Assembly: GCA_015056255.1 (NCBI GenBank)
Contig: SVGP01000001.1
Span: 1 to 64,000, forward strand
Length of the DNA: 64,000 bases
DNA from: Clostridiales bacterium
GTDB lineage: Bacteria > Bacillota > Clostridia > Christensenellales > Aristaeellaceae
Direction: 5' to 3'
Of the stretch, positions 1-6,405 are shown piece by piece (the stretch's first letter is position 1; each line of letters starts with the position of its first letter). The position numbers and the translations under genes are program-made. A model generated the notes under the pieces. That model searched no databases. It saw only the letters and a list, made by a program, of their open reading frames with translations, and was not told where the DNA came from.

Positions 1-18
1 CCTTTCTTCCCATGCCAT
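1..18 (-). CDS. Transposase, 5' end only (6 codons)
   Basis: Start codon ATG at 18-16 on the minus strand with a purine-rich ribosome binding site AAGG/AAGGG just upstream; the visible residues are MAWEER. It is cut by the window edge. The assignment to an integrase-core (IS481-like) transposase rests on this short start and on the terminal direct repeats at 64-108. Confidence 0.4.
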
Positions 19-114
19 ACCCTTGGTTCCTTTCTCTTTTGGTTTGGCTTGAGTATATCAAAACTGTAAACCATGTCCTTGCACAATCTGTAAACTATGT
101 TACTACACTATACA
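1..114 (-). mobile_element. End of an insertion sequence (probably IS481-like) running off the left edge
   Basis: The element end is read from two directly repeated 21-bp motifs at 64-84 and 88-108 (both begin CTGTAAAC and share the pattern CTGTAAACyATGTyCyTrCAC), followed by a terminus TATACA at 109-114. On the minus strand the end therefore reads TGTATAGTG. Inside it, on the minus strand, an ATG at 18 follows AAGGAACCAAGGGT and begins MAWEER, which resembles the start of IS481-like transposases (MxWxE). Only six codons are visible, so the family is an inference from memory. The sequence just outside the element (115 on) is half of a palindromic repeat found elsewhere in the window, which marks the junction. 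Confidence 0.55.
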
Positions 115-293
115 GCTTGCTCCCGCCTTGCGTCAAAACAGACTTTAGTCTGTAATATGCAGGGGCGATTCATGAATCGCCCGCGCTAACGAGACCCAAG
201 TTCGCGGCGGGAGCAAGCCCCCGCCCTACACCAAAACCGACTTTAGTTTGTATTTATGTAGGGACGATTCATGAATCGCCTGCGCTAACTTAA
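115..293. repeat. Palindromic intergenic repeats (family 1), interrupted by the IS
   Basis: The stretch holds half of a G/C-rich hairpin unit (GCTTGCTCCCGCC at 115-127), then CAGACTTTAGTCTG, a GGCGATTCATGAATCGCC palindrome (about 164-181), a complete GGCGGGAGCAAGCCCCCGCC unit (about 206-225), and another GGGACGATTCATGAATCGCC unit near 262-281. The same modules recur at about 2524, 2809, 13765-14073, 27302-27385 and 48385-48533, always between genes. No gene is seen here. Confidence 0.8.
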
Positions 294-328
294 TACAAGC
301 GCCGACAGCTTTCCCTGCAGCATAAAAA

Positions 329-372
329 ACAGGGCTTCTGCAATCCATTTCGTTGCAGAAGCCCTGCCTTTT
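329..372. terminator. Bidirectional intrinsic terminator
   Basis: A perfect stem AGGGCTTCTGCAA / TTGCAGAAGCCCT (about 331-343 and 353-365) has a T-run on the plus side and, on the minus strand, continues as GTTTTTTATG. It ends the DUF1540 gene on the minus strand. Confidence 0.85.
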
Positions 373-555
373 TTATTTGTGTCCCTTGCTTCTGTAGCTT
401 CCGCAGCAGCTTTCATCCGCCGCTTTTCCCGTGCAGGCGCAGCCGCAGGGCTCCACCTGAATGGCGTTTAACGAGCAAAAATCCTTGTCCTCCATGTGAA
501 ACTGGCAGCTTTCCACGCGGCAGCGGATGGAGCTGTTGGGCGTTGAATGAGACAT
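373..555 (-). CDS. DUF1540 domain protein, small Cys-rich
   Basis: A 60-residue cytoplasmic protein rich in Cys: it has the DUF1540 pattern C-x3-C-x-F-H with a further Cys, then a second cluster CGCAC and CC near the C-terminus. The family is common in spore-forming Firmicutes; its function is not established, and metal binding is only inferred from the Cys residues. The start at 555 is chosen because GGGAGGAAATC lies just upstream; an in-frame start farther upstream has no ribosome binding site. It is monocistronic and ends at a strong hairpin. No membrane segment or signal peptide. Confidence 0.75.
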   Translation of the reverse strand: MSHSTPNSSIRCRVESCQFHMEDKDFCSLNAIQVEPCGCACTGKAADESCCGSYRSKGHK

Positions 556-717
556 AAACGATTTCCTCCCTAAACTTATTGCGCGCATCTCACGCATGAA
601 GTAGTATGCGCATAAGCGCATTTTCAAATGCATTTTTATTTTTGAACGTCAAGCGCATAAACAAAACGTATTCTGCAAACGCTTATAAACGATCATTTTT
701 TCATGGAGGAAAACTAT

Positions 718-1347
718 ATGACCATCGGTCAGATTACCATTTTGATTGTAACGGCGCTGATCGCCTTTGGCGTATGCCAGCGCGTGCTTGACAAAATGCG
801 CTTAACGGACAGGCAGGCGCTATTGATCGCGCTTTTCATCTTTATAGGCAGCTTTCTGCCGGATATCCCGATTGGAAACGTCCGCATAAACATCGGCGGC
901 GCGGTAATTCCGTTTCTTCTGTGCGCATATCTCATCATCGGCGCGCATACCGCGTCTGAACGCGTTCGCGCTGTAACAGCTTCCCTCGTCACTGCGGCCG
1001 CGGTCATCGCGCTCGGCAGATTCTTTCCAAACGAGCCCGAAGCCATGCCCTTTGACATCAATTACCTCTACGGCCTCGCCGCAGGCGCAATTGCCTGCCT
1101 GTTTGGTCGCTCCCGCCGCGCGGCGTTCATCGCGGGCGCACTGGGCGTAATGCTTGCAGATATCGCAGAATCAGTCGCCCTTTCGCTGTCAGGCGTAAGC
1201 CAGACGCTTCATTTGGGCGGCGCAGGCGCGATGGACGTGATCGTCATCGCCGCCATTACCGCGGTTCTTATAAAGGAACTGGTCGGCGAATTTACAGAAC
1301 GCGTCAAACGCGGTGCAAAGGACGCGCAAAAGGAGGCTTCGCGATGA
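718..1347 (+). CDS. Integral membrane protein, DUF1614-like
   Basis: A 209-residue protein made almost wholly of membrane segments: about six hydrophobic helices at roughly 2-20, 32-52, 60-78, 85-105, 118-150 and 165-190, with a basic C-terminal tail. The motif region LTDRQALLIALFIFIGSFLPDI and the following IxIGGAVIPFLL look like the DUF1614 family, found beside sporulation genes in Clostridia. No function is known. The start at 718 (MTIGQ) is set by GGAGG nine bases upstream; an earlier ATG at 703 has no site. The stop overlaps the spoIIP start as ATGA (1344-1347), so the two are translationally coupled and a sporulation role is likely by context. Confidence 0.6.
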   Translation: MTIGQITILIVTALIAFGVCQRVLDKMRLTDRQALLIALFIFIGSFLPDIPIGNVRINIGGAVIPFLLCAYLIIGAHTASERVRAVTASLVTAAAVIALGRFFPNEPEAMPFDINYLYGLAAGAIACLFGRSRRAAFIAGALGVMLADIAESVALSLSGVSQTLHLGGAGAMDVIVIAAITAVLIKELVGEFTERVKRGAKDAQKEASR

Positions 1348-2408
1348 AAAAGCTTTTATCTGTCATCGTTTTTTCGCTTCTTCTGACGTTTTCAATCGTC
1401 TGCCGCGCCGAAAACGAAGAGCGCGTGTACACGCTTTTTGACGAAAGCGGAAACCGCATCACATCCCGCATGGGGCAAATGTATGTTGGCGACGAATACA
1501 TTTCCGCAGATAATCTGCTTTATGAGATCATCTCCGTAAACGACGAAACCGCCTCTGCTTACGCTCGCCTTATCGGCAACGAGCCGGAGGATATTTTCAA
1601 GGTGATGAGTGCAAAAGACAACGGAAAAAGACTCATTTGCATGTATTCCACCCATTCCGACGAATCCTATATCCCATCGGACGGCGATTTTTCGCTTGAG
1701 AAGAATGCGGGCATCTACGACGTGGGCGAAGCATTTCAAAAGCATCTTGAATCGCTGGGCTTTGAAGTCGAATACTCAAAGGACACCTTTCTTCCCCACG
1801 ACGCGGGCGCATACCGACGGTCCCGCTCCGTCGCCGAGGATTACGCCGAGCGCATGCCCGCCGCCATTATCGACATTCACCGCGACGGCATCTCAAAGGA
1901 CGAATATGAAACCACAGTCGACGGCGAAGAAATGAGCAAAATTCGCCTGTTCGTCGGAAAAAGCAACCAGAATGCCGCCGAAAACCGCGCCTTTGCCAAA
2001 AAGATAAAGGCCATCGCGGACGACAAATACCCCGGCCTTGTAAAGGACATCTTTATCGGCAAGGGCAACTACAATCAGGATCTGTATCCAAGAGCCATTT
2101 TATTGGAATTCGGCACGCACGAAATTGATAAATCCCTCGTCATCGATTCCACCGAATACATGGCCAAGGTCATGTCCGCCGCCGTGGGCAGCCCCGCCGA
2201 ACAGCGCGCGCAGCCGGAAACCAGTGAGGAAAAGAAAGCCTCCGTAAGCGGAATCGCTATCCTGATCGGAATTGCAGTCGTCGGCGTCATCGTGTTCGCC
2301 GTCGCATCCACCGGCTCATTCAGAGGTGCGGGCCAAAGAATCAAAAAGACCGCCGGTGAAATCACAGGCGGACTGTTCAAGGGAAACAGAGACGGTAAAA
2401 GCAAATAA
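1344..2408 (+). CDS. spoIIP: Stage II sporulation protein P (SpoIIP), peptidoglycan amidase/endopeptidase
   Basis: A 354-residue protein. SpoIIP degrades septal peptidoglycan with SpoIID and SpoIIM during engulfment of the forespore. It has an N-terminal hydrophobic signal or anchor (residues 5-22), then the SpoIIP domain: YSTHSDESY near residue 94, IDIHRDG near 178, and LLEFGTHE near 252, which supply the conserved His and Glu residues. A second membrane segment lies at about 300-320 (GIAILIGIAVVGVIVFAVAS) before a basic tail; most SpoIIP proteins have only the N-terminal anchor, so the C-terminal helix is unusual. Its start overlaps the upstream membrane-protein gene. It is the best evidence in the window that the host makes endospores. 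Confidence 0.9.
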   Translation: MKKLLSVIVFSLLLTFSIVCRAENEERVYTLFDESGNRITSRMGQMYVGDEYISADNLLYEIISVNDETASAYARLIGNEPEDIFKVMSAKDNGKRLICMYSTHSDESYIPSDGDFSLEKNAGIYDVGEAFQKHLESLGFEVEYSKDTFLPHDAGAYRRSRSVAEDYAERMPAAIIDIHRDGISKDEYETTVDGEEMSKIRLFVGKSNQNAAENRAFAKKIKAIADDKYPGLVKDIFIGKGNYNQDLYPRAILLEFGTHEIDKSLVIDSTEYMAKVMSAAVGSPAEQRAQPETSEEKKASVSGIAILIGIAVVGVIVFAVASTGSFRGAGQRIKKTAGEITGGLFKGNRDGKSK

Positions 2409-2437
2409 GACTTCAGTCGGTTTTAATCTCTAAAAGA

Positions 2438-2474
2438 AATCCTCTGCTCATATGAAACAGAGGATTCCTTTTGT
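2438..2474 (+). terminator. Intrinsic terminator after spoIIP
   Basis: Stem AATCCTCTG / CAGAGGATT (2438-2446 and 2458-2466) followed by CCTTTTG. Confidence 0.75.
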
Positions 2475-2523
2475 TGAACAGATTATCTCTTCAAAAGGCG
2501 TGCATGTATCCAAAACTTTCCTC

Positions 2524-2550
2524 AGCGGGCGATTCGTGAATCGCCCCTAC
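2524..2550. repeat. Family 1 palindromic repeat
   Basis: GGGCGATTCGTGAATCGCCC with flanking CTAC, a variant of the GATTCATGAATC palindrome at 164-181. Confidence 0.75.
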
Positions 2551-2594
2551 TATATAATAACAACAAAATGTCTATGGTACGCATTCGGCCAAAC

Positions 2595-2648
2595 GGCTCC
2601 CTTGTGTAAAGGGAGCTGTCAAAATCGAAGATTTTGACTGAGGGATTG
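2595..2648. repeat. Family 2 double-hairpin repeat
   Basis: Two hairpins in series: GGCTCCCTT/AAGGGAGC, then TCAAAATC-GAA-GATTTTGA, then CTGAGGGATTG. The same layout occurs in inverse orientation at about 61684-61733 with different but still paired stem bases. The 2474-2841 gap holds only such repeats; no gene is seen. Confidence 0.75.
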
Positions 2649-2808
2649 CAGCTAACGTATCGATTCATTCATACGTTTTATGAAACCGGTACAGTTTGTG
2701 TGCCTACATATGAATATCATCGCCCGACTAAGCAGTTTTTTCAGTTTTATTCAAATCTATATTTTTTGTTGTTACAATATACCACGAGGAAAACACGTCC
2801 TCTGACAG

Positions 2809-2834
2809 GCAGGGGCGATTCTCGAATCACCCGC
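2809..2834. repeat. Family 1 palindromic repeat, degenerate copy
   Basis: GGGGCGATTCTCGAATCACCC with one mismatch in the stem; it lies just past the GH10 stop. Confidence 0.65.
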
Positions 2835-2841
2835 ATGCTTT

Positions 2842-4065
2842 TTACGCAAGAACAATTTTCGCATCCTTTTCAGTCTTATTCAGCACGAACCTTGCCTTCA
2901 TGCCATCGCACTCCGCTTCGTATTCGCCTCTGAAGCCGTTGAGCGTCACTACGCCGTTTTCGTCGGACTGGAGCGTCACATCGGTATGCCAGTCGTGCTT
3001 CACGCGCTGCTTGAGCGCCTCATACGAGGGCTTGTGGCTGCCGTCCAGGCGCACAAGGCCTGCCGGCGCGCCCAGCCATGCGCCGTCGCGGAAGTCCCAG
3101 TTGGTGAAGGCCTCGACCAGGGGATGAGCGAACAGCTCGTCCAGCATAGTCATAAGATTGTTGGCCTGTCTGTCCTCGCCCTCGGGCGTGGTGGGCCATT
3201 CAGGCACCTGCCAGTCGTTGAGGTCAACGATGTGCGAAGGCATAAGATCGCCGGAAACGAAGGTATTTTCGGTAAAGTGGATGGGCTTTTTGAAGCTTTC
3301 AAAGCGTTCGAGCACTTCGTTCAGCTTTTCAAGGCCCCAGAAGCCCTGATGCTGGTGGGACTGAATGCCGATGACGTTGATATCCACGCCCGCATCAAGA
3401 CAATCTGCGATCAGCTCCCTGTACTTTTCGCTGGTGTTGAAGTCGTTTAAAAGAAGCGTCGCGTTCGGATCCATATTGTGCGCGTGTTCAAACAGCGCTT
3501 TGATCAGGCCCACCCGACCCATTTTCTGACAAAGCGGCGTGATGGCGTTCTCTTCCGCAGTGAACACGGGCATGATGACCACTTCGTTGATTACGTCCCA
3601 CATGGTGACGTAATCCTTGAACGCGGAAATCTCTCGCTTGATTCTGAAAAGCTGGTTTTCAAAAACCTCGTCCACGGTCTTTTCCATCAGCCACTTGGCG
3701 GCTACCGTGTGCCAGCAAAGCGGATGACCCTTTAACTGGATGCCGTGCTCGGACAGGAACTTCGCCGCGCGCAGGGTTTCCTCTTCCTTCGTTTCTCCCT
3801 CTTTGGGCTCGTAAGAACCCTGATAAAAAGGCAGCGTTCCGAAATTGAACACGCCGGACCAGGACTGCCACAGCTTTTCAAGCTTTTCCCTGCGTTCGGG
3901 GGCGAGACCGGGCTTCAGCATCTCCGAAAACCAGAAGATGTTGCAGCCGAACTTGAATTCATGGTTTTTAAGCGTCATGCGAACCTTGCGGCCGGGCATA
4001 ACGCTGCCGTTGGCGTCGGTCAGGGTGATTTTCATTTCAGATTTTCTGTGCTGATAGCGGTCCAT
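2842..4065 (-). CDS. GH10 endo-1,4-beta-xylanase, cytoplasmic
   Basis: A 407-residue retaining xylanase that would hydrolyse internal beta-1,4 bonds of xylan or xylo-oligosaccharides. The GH10 signatures are clear: LKGHPLCWH near residue 113, the acid/base Glu in WDVINEV near 161, GIQSHQHQG near 235, and the nucleophile Glu in HFTENT near 264. There is a short N-terminal beta-rich segment and a short C-terminal beta domain. No signal peptide is present, so it acts on imported oligosaccharides. The start at 4065 follows GAGGG; it begins 21 bases after the stop of the secreted thioredoxin-like gene and shares its promoter. Confidence 0.9.
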   Translation of the reverse strand: MDRYQHRKSEMKITLTDANGSVMPGRKVRMTLKNHEFKFGCNIFWFSEMLKPGLAPERREKLEKLWQSWSGVFNFGTLPFYQGSYEPKEGETKEEETLRAAKFLSEHGIQLKGHPLCWHTVAAKWLMEKTVDEVFENQLFRIKREISAFKDYVTMWDVINEVVIMPVFTAEENAITPLCQKMGRVGLIKALFEHAHNMDPNATLLLNDFNTSEKYRELIADCLDAGVDINVIGIQSHQHQGFWGLEKLNEVLERFESFKKPIHFTENTFVSGDLMPSHIVDLNDWQVPEWPTTPEGEDRQANNLMTMLDELFAHPLVEAFTNWDFRDGAWLGAPAGLVRLDGSHKPSYEALKQRVKHDWHTDVTLQSDENGVVTLNGFRGEYEAECDGMKARFVLNKTEKDAKIVLA

Positions 4066-4086
4066 ACCATCCCTCGATTCTATTTA

Positions 4087-5805
4087 TTATTTCTTTTCAA
4101 GAACAATTTCGATATCTTCCCCATTCGGCGCAAGCGTCCAAACGGTTTCCATGTCGCCCTCGTAGCCCTCGGGCAGCATCAGAATGTGCATCTCCCACGC
4201 ATTCGGAAGCACGGAAAACGCGCACACGCCGTTTTCATCCGAAACATATACGCTGCAAAGAAGATCCGTGCACACCTGCGCCATAACGCCGGAAACAGGC
4301 GCGCCCGTCTGGTCGACGAATTTCACCGTATAATGAACCTCGATTTCTTCCTCATCCGGCTCGCCCGCGTCCAGATCCTCTTCATACGTCCACACGGTGG
4401 GGTTGTTTTCATCCTGCGTGGTCAGGTGCATCATCATATCAATGTTCTCTTCGTCCACGAAGAACATAACCGTTTTAACGGGATCCAGCGCCGGATCGGA
4501 GCAGAAGTAAATCGTCGTATACGGATAGCCGGACGTTTCCATGCTGTCCAGCGCAAACGTCTGGCGATAGAATCCATCCGCATCCGGCTCGATTGTTGCA
4601 ATCGGGCGCATGACGCTGTCCGCGTCGCTCACGATAAACGCGATTTCAGGATCAATTTCATTGGTAAGCCCCACCGCGATTTCAACCGAGTCGGCGTTTG
4701 CAATATACGCTTCAAACTCGCCGAAATACAAATCCATCATGCCGGAGGGATCAAAAATGAGTACCTTCTTGGCGTTCTCGCCCAGAGGCGCAACCGCAAG
4801 TTCATCATGAACCGGCAGCTCGGGGTTCATCGAAAGCGCGTCAAGCGCATCCTTTGCCGGAACCACCTTCACCGTGTCGATCCAGATTGCGTCCTCTCCG
4901 CCGTTTCCGGACAGGTTCTTGACATAAGTGATCTGAACCTCATGCGTTCCGCTTGATGCAAACGGATGCGCATACGTCATCCAGTCGTGCTCGCCGCCGA
5001 ACACCTTCACAACCTCATTGTCGATTACGATTTTCATAAGGTCGTTCATGGGCTCGGTGGACGTTTTGAATTCCACCACCAGAACATCGCCCACATCGGC
5101 GGAAACCGAAGTATACACGACCGCATAGCTGTTTGAAGCGCCCACGTTCGACGATTTCACAACCTGCCGTCCGTCCTTTTCCTCGCACACCATCGGCCAT
5201 GCGTATTCATCCGTACCGTTGTAGAAGGGATACTGCGCGCCTTCTTCGTTCAGAGCCGCGCCAAGCGCCTCCTGAGACGAACGGGCGACCGTGGGCTTTC
5301 TCTGTAAAAACGCGTCGAACAGGCCGGCGAATTCATCCGCGCTCGTCATTGACCGGCTCTCGATATATTCGACTTTGCCGGTTTTGCTGACGATGACCGA
5401 AGTCGGAATATACTGCGCCTGGAAAAGATAGGCAAGATTGGCCGTATCCTTGCCCATCGGGAAAGTAAGACCCAATTCGCCCGCAAATTCGCCGATGGAT
5501 TCATTGGTGTCCGATGGCTCGCAGGAAACGGCGATGATTTCCACGCGGTCGGAATACGCCTTGTATGCTTCCTCCATAAACGGGAATTCGTTTCTGCACG
5601 GGCCGCACCAGCTGGCCCAGATGTTGATTAACACCAGCTCCTTCTCCTTAAGCGTCTCGTATAAGGAAATCGTCTTTCCGTCGTATGTTTCGATGGTGAA
5701 ATCCATCATCTGACTGCCCACCTGATAGACAGTCGCTGCATGTGAAACCGGCATAATGCCCAAAAGCATAATAAGCGCAAGCACAAAACCAATATATTTT
5801 TCCAT
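4087..5805 (-). CDS. Secreted TlpA-type thioredoxin protein with C-terminal beta domains
   Basis: A 572-residue exported protein. The N-terminus is a signal peptide ending near SHA|A; residues about 30-170 form a TlpA/ResA-like thioredoxin fold with active site WASWCGPC and a later cis-Pro region (QYIPTSV). Residues about 190-310 look like a jelly-roll or concanavalin-like module, and the last 70 residues look like a CnaB/SpaA-type beta domain (VKFVDQTGAPVSG...) with three extra Cys. Thiol-disulfide exchange outside the membrane is inferred. The start at 5805 is set by AGGAGG and a consensus promoter. The next gene in the operon is a cytoplasmic GH10 xylanase, an unexpected pairing. Confidence 0.75.
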   Translation of the reverse strand: MEKYIGFVLALIMLLGIMPVSHAATVYQVGSQMMDFTIETYDGKTISLYETLKEKELVLINIWASWCGPCRNEFPFMEEAYKAYSDRVEIIAVSCEPSDTNESIGEFAGELGLTFPMGKDTANLAYLFQAQYIPTSVIVSKTGKVEYIESRSMTSADEFAGLFDAFLQRKPTVARSSQEALGAALNEEGAQYPFYNGTDEYAWPMVCEEKDGRQVVKSSNVGASNSYAVVYTSVSADVGDVLVVEFKTSTEPMNDLMKIVIDNEVVKVFGGEHDWMTYAHPFASSGTHEVQITYVKNLSGNGGEDAIWIDTVKVVPAKDALDALSMNPELPVHDELAVAPLGENAKKVLIFDPSGMMDLYFGEFEAYIANADSVEIAVGLTNEIDPEIAFIVSDADSVMRPIATIEPDADGFYRQTFALDSMETSGYPYTTIYFCSDPALDPVKTVMFFVDEENIDMMMHLTTQDENNPTVWTYEEDLDAGEPDEEEIEVHYTVKFVDQTGAPVSGVMAQVCTDLLCSVYVSDENGVCAFSVLPNAWEMHILMLPEGYEGDMETVWTLAPNGEDIEIVLEKK

Positions 5806-5833
5806 GTTTTTCCTCCTATAAATTTCTGATTGT

Positions 5834-5862
5834 ATTATAATATCAGCGCGTTTGCTTGTCAA
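5834..5862 (-). promoter_or_regulatory. Consensus sigma-A promoter for the thioredoxin/GH10 operon
   Basis: On the minus strand TTGACA (5862-5857), 17-base spacer, TATAAT (5839-5834). It is a perfect match and lies about 30 bases before the AGGAGG site. Confidence 0.85.
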
Positions 5863-5871
5863 GAACATGTA

Positions 5872-5919
5872 AAATTCAAAGGAGGCTGATGCAGAAGCAA
5901 AGAATCTGCATTAGCCCCC
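5872..5919 (-). terminator. Terminator at the end of the RiPP operon
   Basis: A 15-base stem (5881-5895 with 5905-5919, one or two mismatches) starts at the stop of the peptidase gene and is followed on the minus strand by TTTGAATTTT. The T-tract is imperfect. Confidence 0.6.
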
Positions 5920-6404
5920 TACGCCATCCGTATCCGTTTTTTCATGCGCAGCACAAAGCTTAGAACCCTTAGTCCAAATCTGGCCGTGCGCGGAAAGCGA
6001 ATGCGCCATAAATACATTTTCATCAAAAAATGCCATACGCCGCCCGTACAGGAAATTTCCCGTCCCTTTCGAACCACGCGCGGCACAAACGCACGTAACT
6101 GATCCGGCCTTATGCCCCCTTCAAGCGTCCATTGCGCATCGCCCAGCATGGTCATCAAGCCGTCTTTTTCCACTTTATACACCCGGTGCATCACATACTG
6201 CCCGCCGTCGCGCTGGTAAAACACGATGTCGCCGCGCTTGATGGTCATTTTGTCAGGCGACACAAAAACCGCCTGATCGCGCCCATCCTGCAAAAACGGC
6301 GACATGCTGTTTCCGCGCACGGTCAGATATACTTCTCCGCCGTTTTGAATTGTTTCCGCCATGATCGGATAAATTTCTTTAAGTGGAAGTGAAAGCTGTT
6401 TCAA
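5919..6404 (-). CDS. S26-type (SipW-like) signal peptidase, candidate RiPP peptidase
   Basis: A 161-residue protein of the S24/S26 serine peptidase group. The catalytic Ser lies in RGNSMSP (Ser33) and the second conserved region is GDIVFYQRDGGQYVMHRV, giving a Ser/His dyad (His73) as in SipW-type enzymes. There is no N-terminal membrane helix; the last 40 residues are hydrophobic and basic and may bind the membrane. The start is taken as TTG at 6404, one base after the LanM stop (TAA-A-TTG), with GGGAG ten bases upstream; an ATG at 6362 is the alternative. Tight coupling to LanM suggests a role in cutting a leader or releasing the peptide. Substrate is unknown. Confidence 0.75.
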   Translation of the reverse strand: MKQLSLPLKEIYPIMAETIQNGGEVYLTVRGNSMSPFLQDGRDQAVFVSPDKMTIKRGDIVFYQRDGGQYVMHRVYKVEKDGLMTMLGDAQWTLEGGIRPDQLRAFVPRVVRKGREISCTGGVWHFLMKMYLWRIRFPRTARFGLRVLSFVLRMKKRIRMA

Positions 6405-6405
6405 T

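Noticed and set aside
1-114. Assignment of the left-edge element to IS21
   Set aside because: Repeated terminal motifs can suggest IS21, but the visible coding start MAWEER fits IS481-like transposases better; the evidence is short, so family remains open.
3745-4956. A 403-residue open frame on the plus strand
   Set aside because: Antisense to GH10 and the thioredoxin gene, which both have clear family motifs; composition (many His, Arg, Phe) is typical of a shadow frame.
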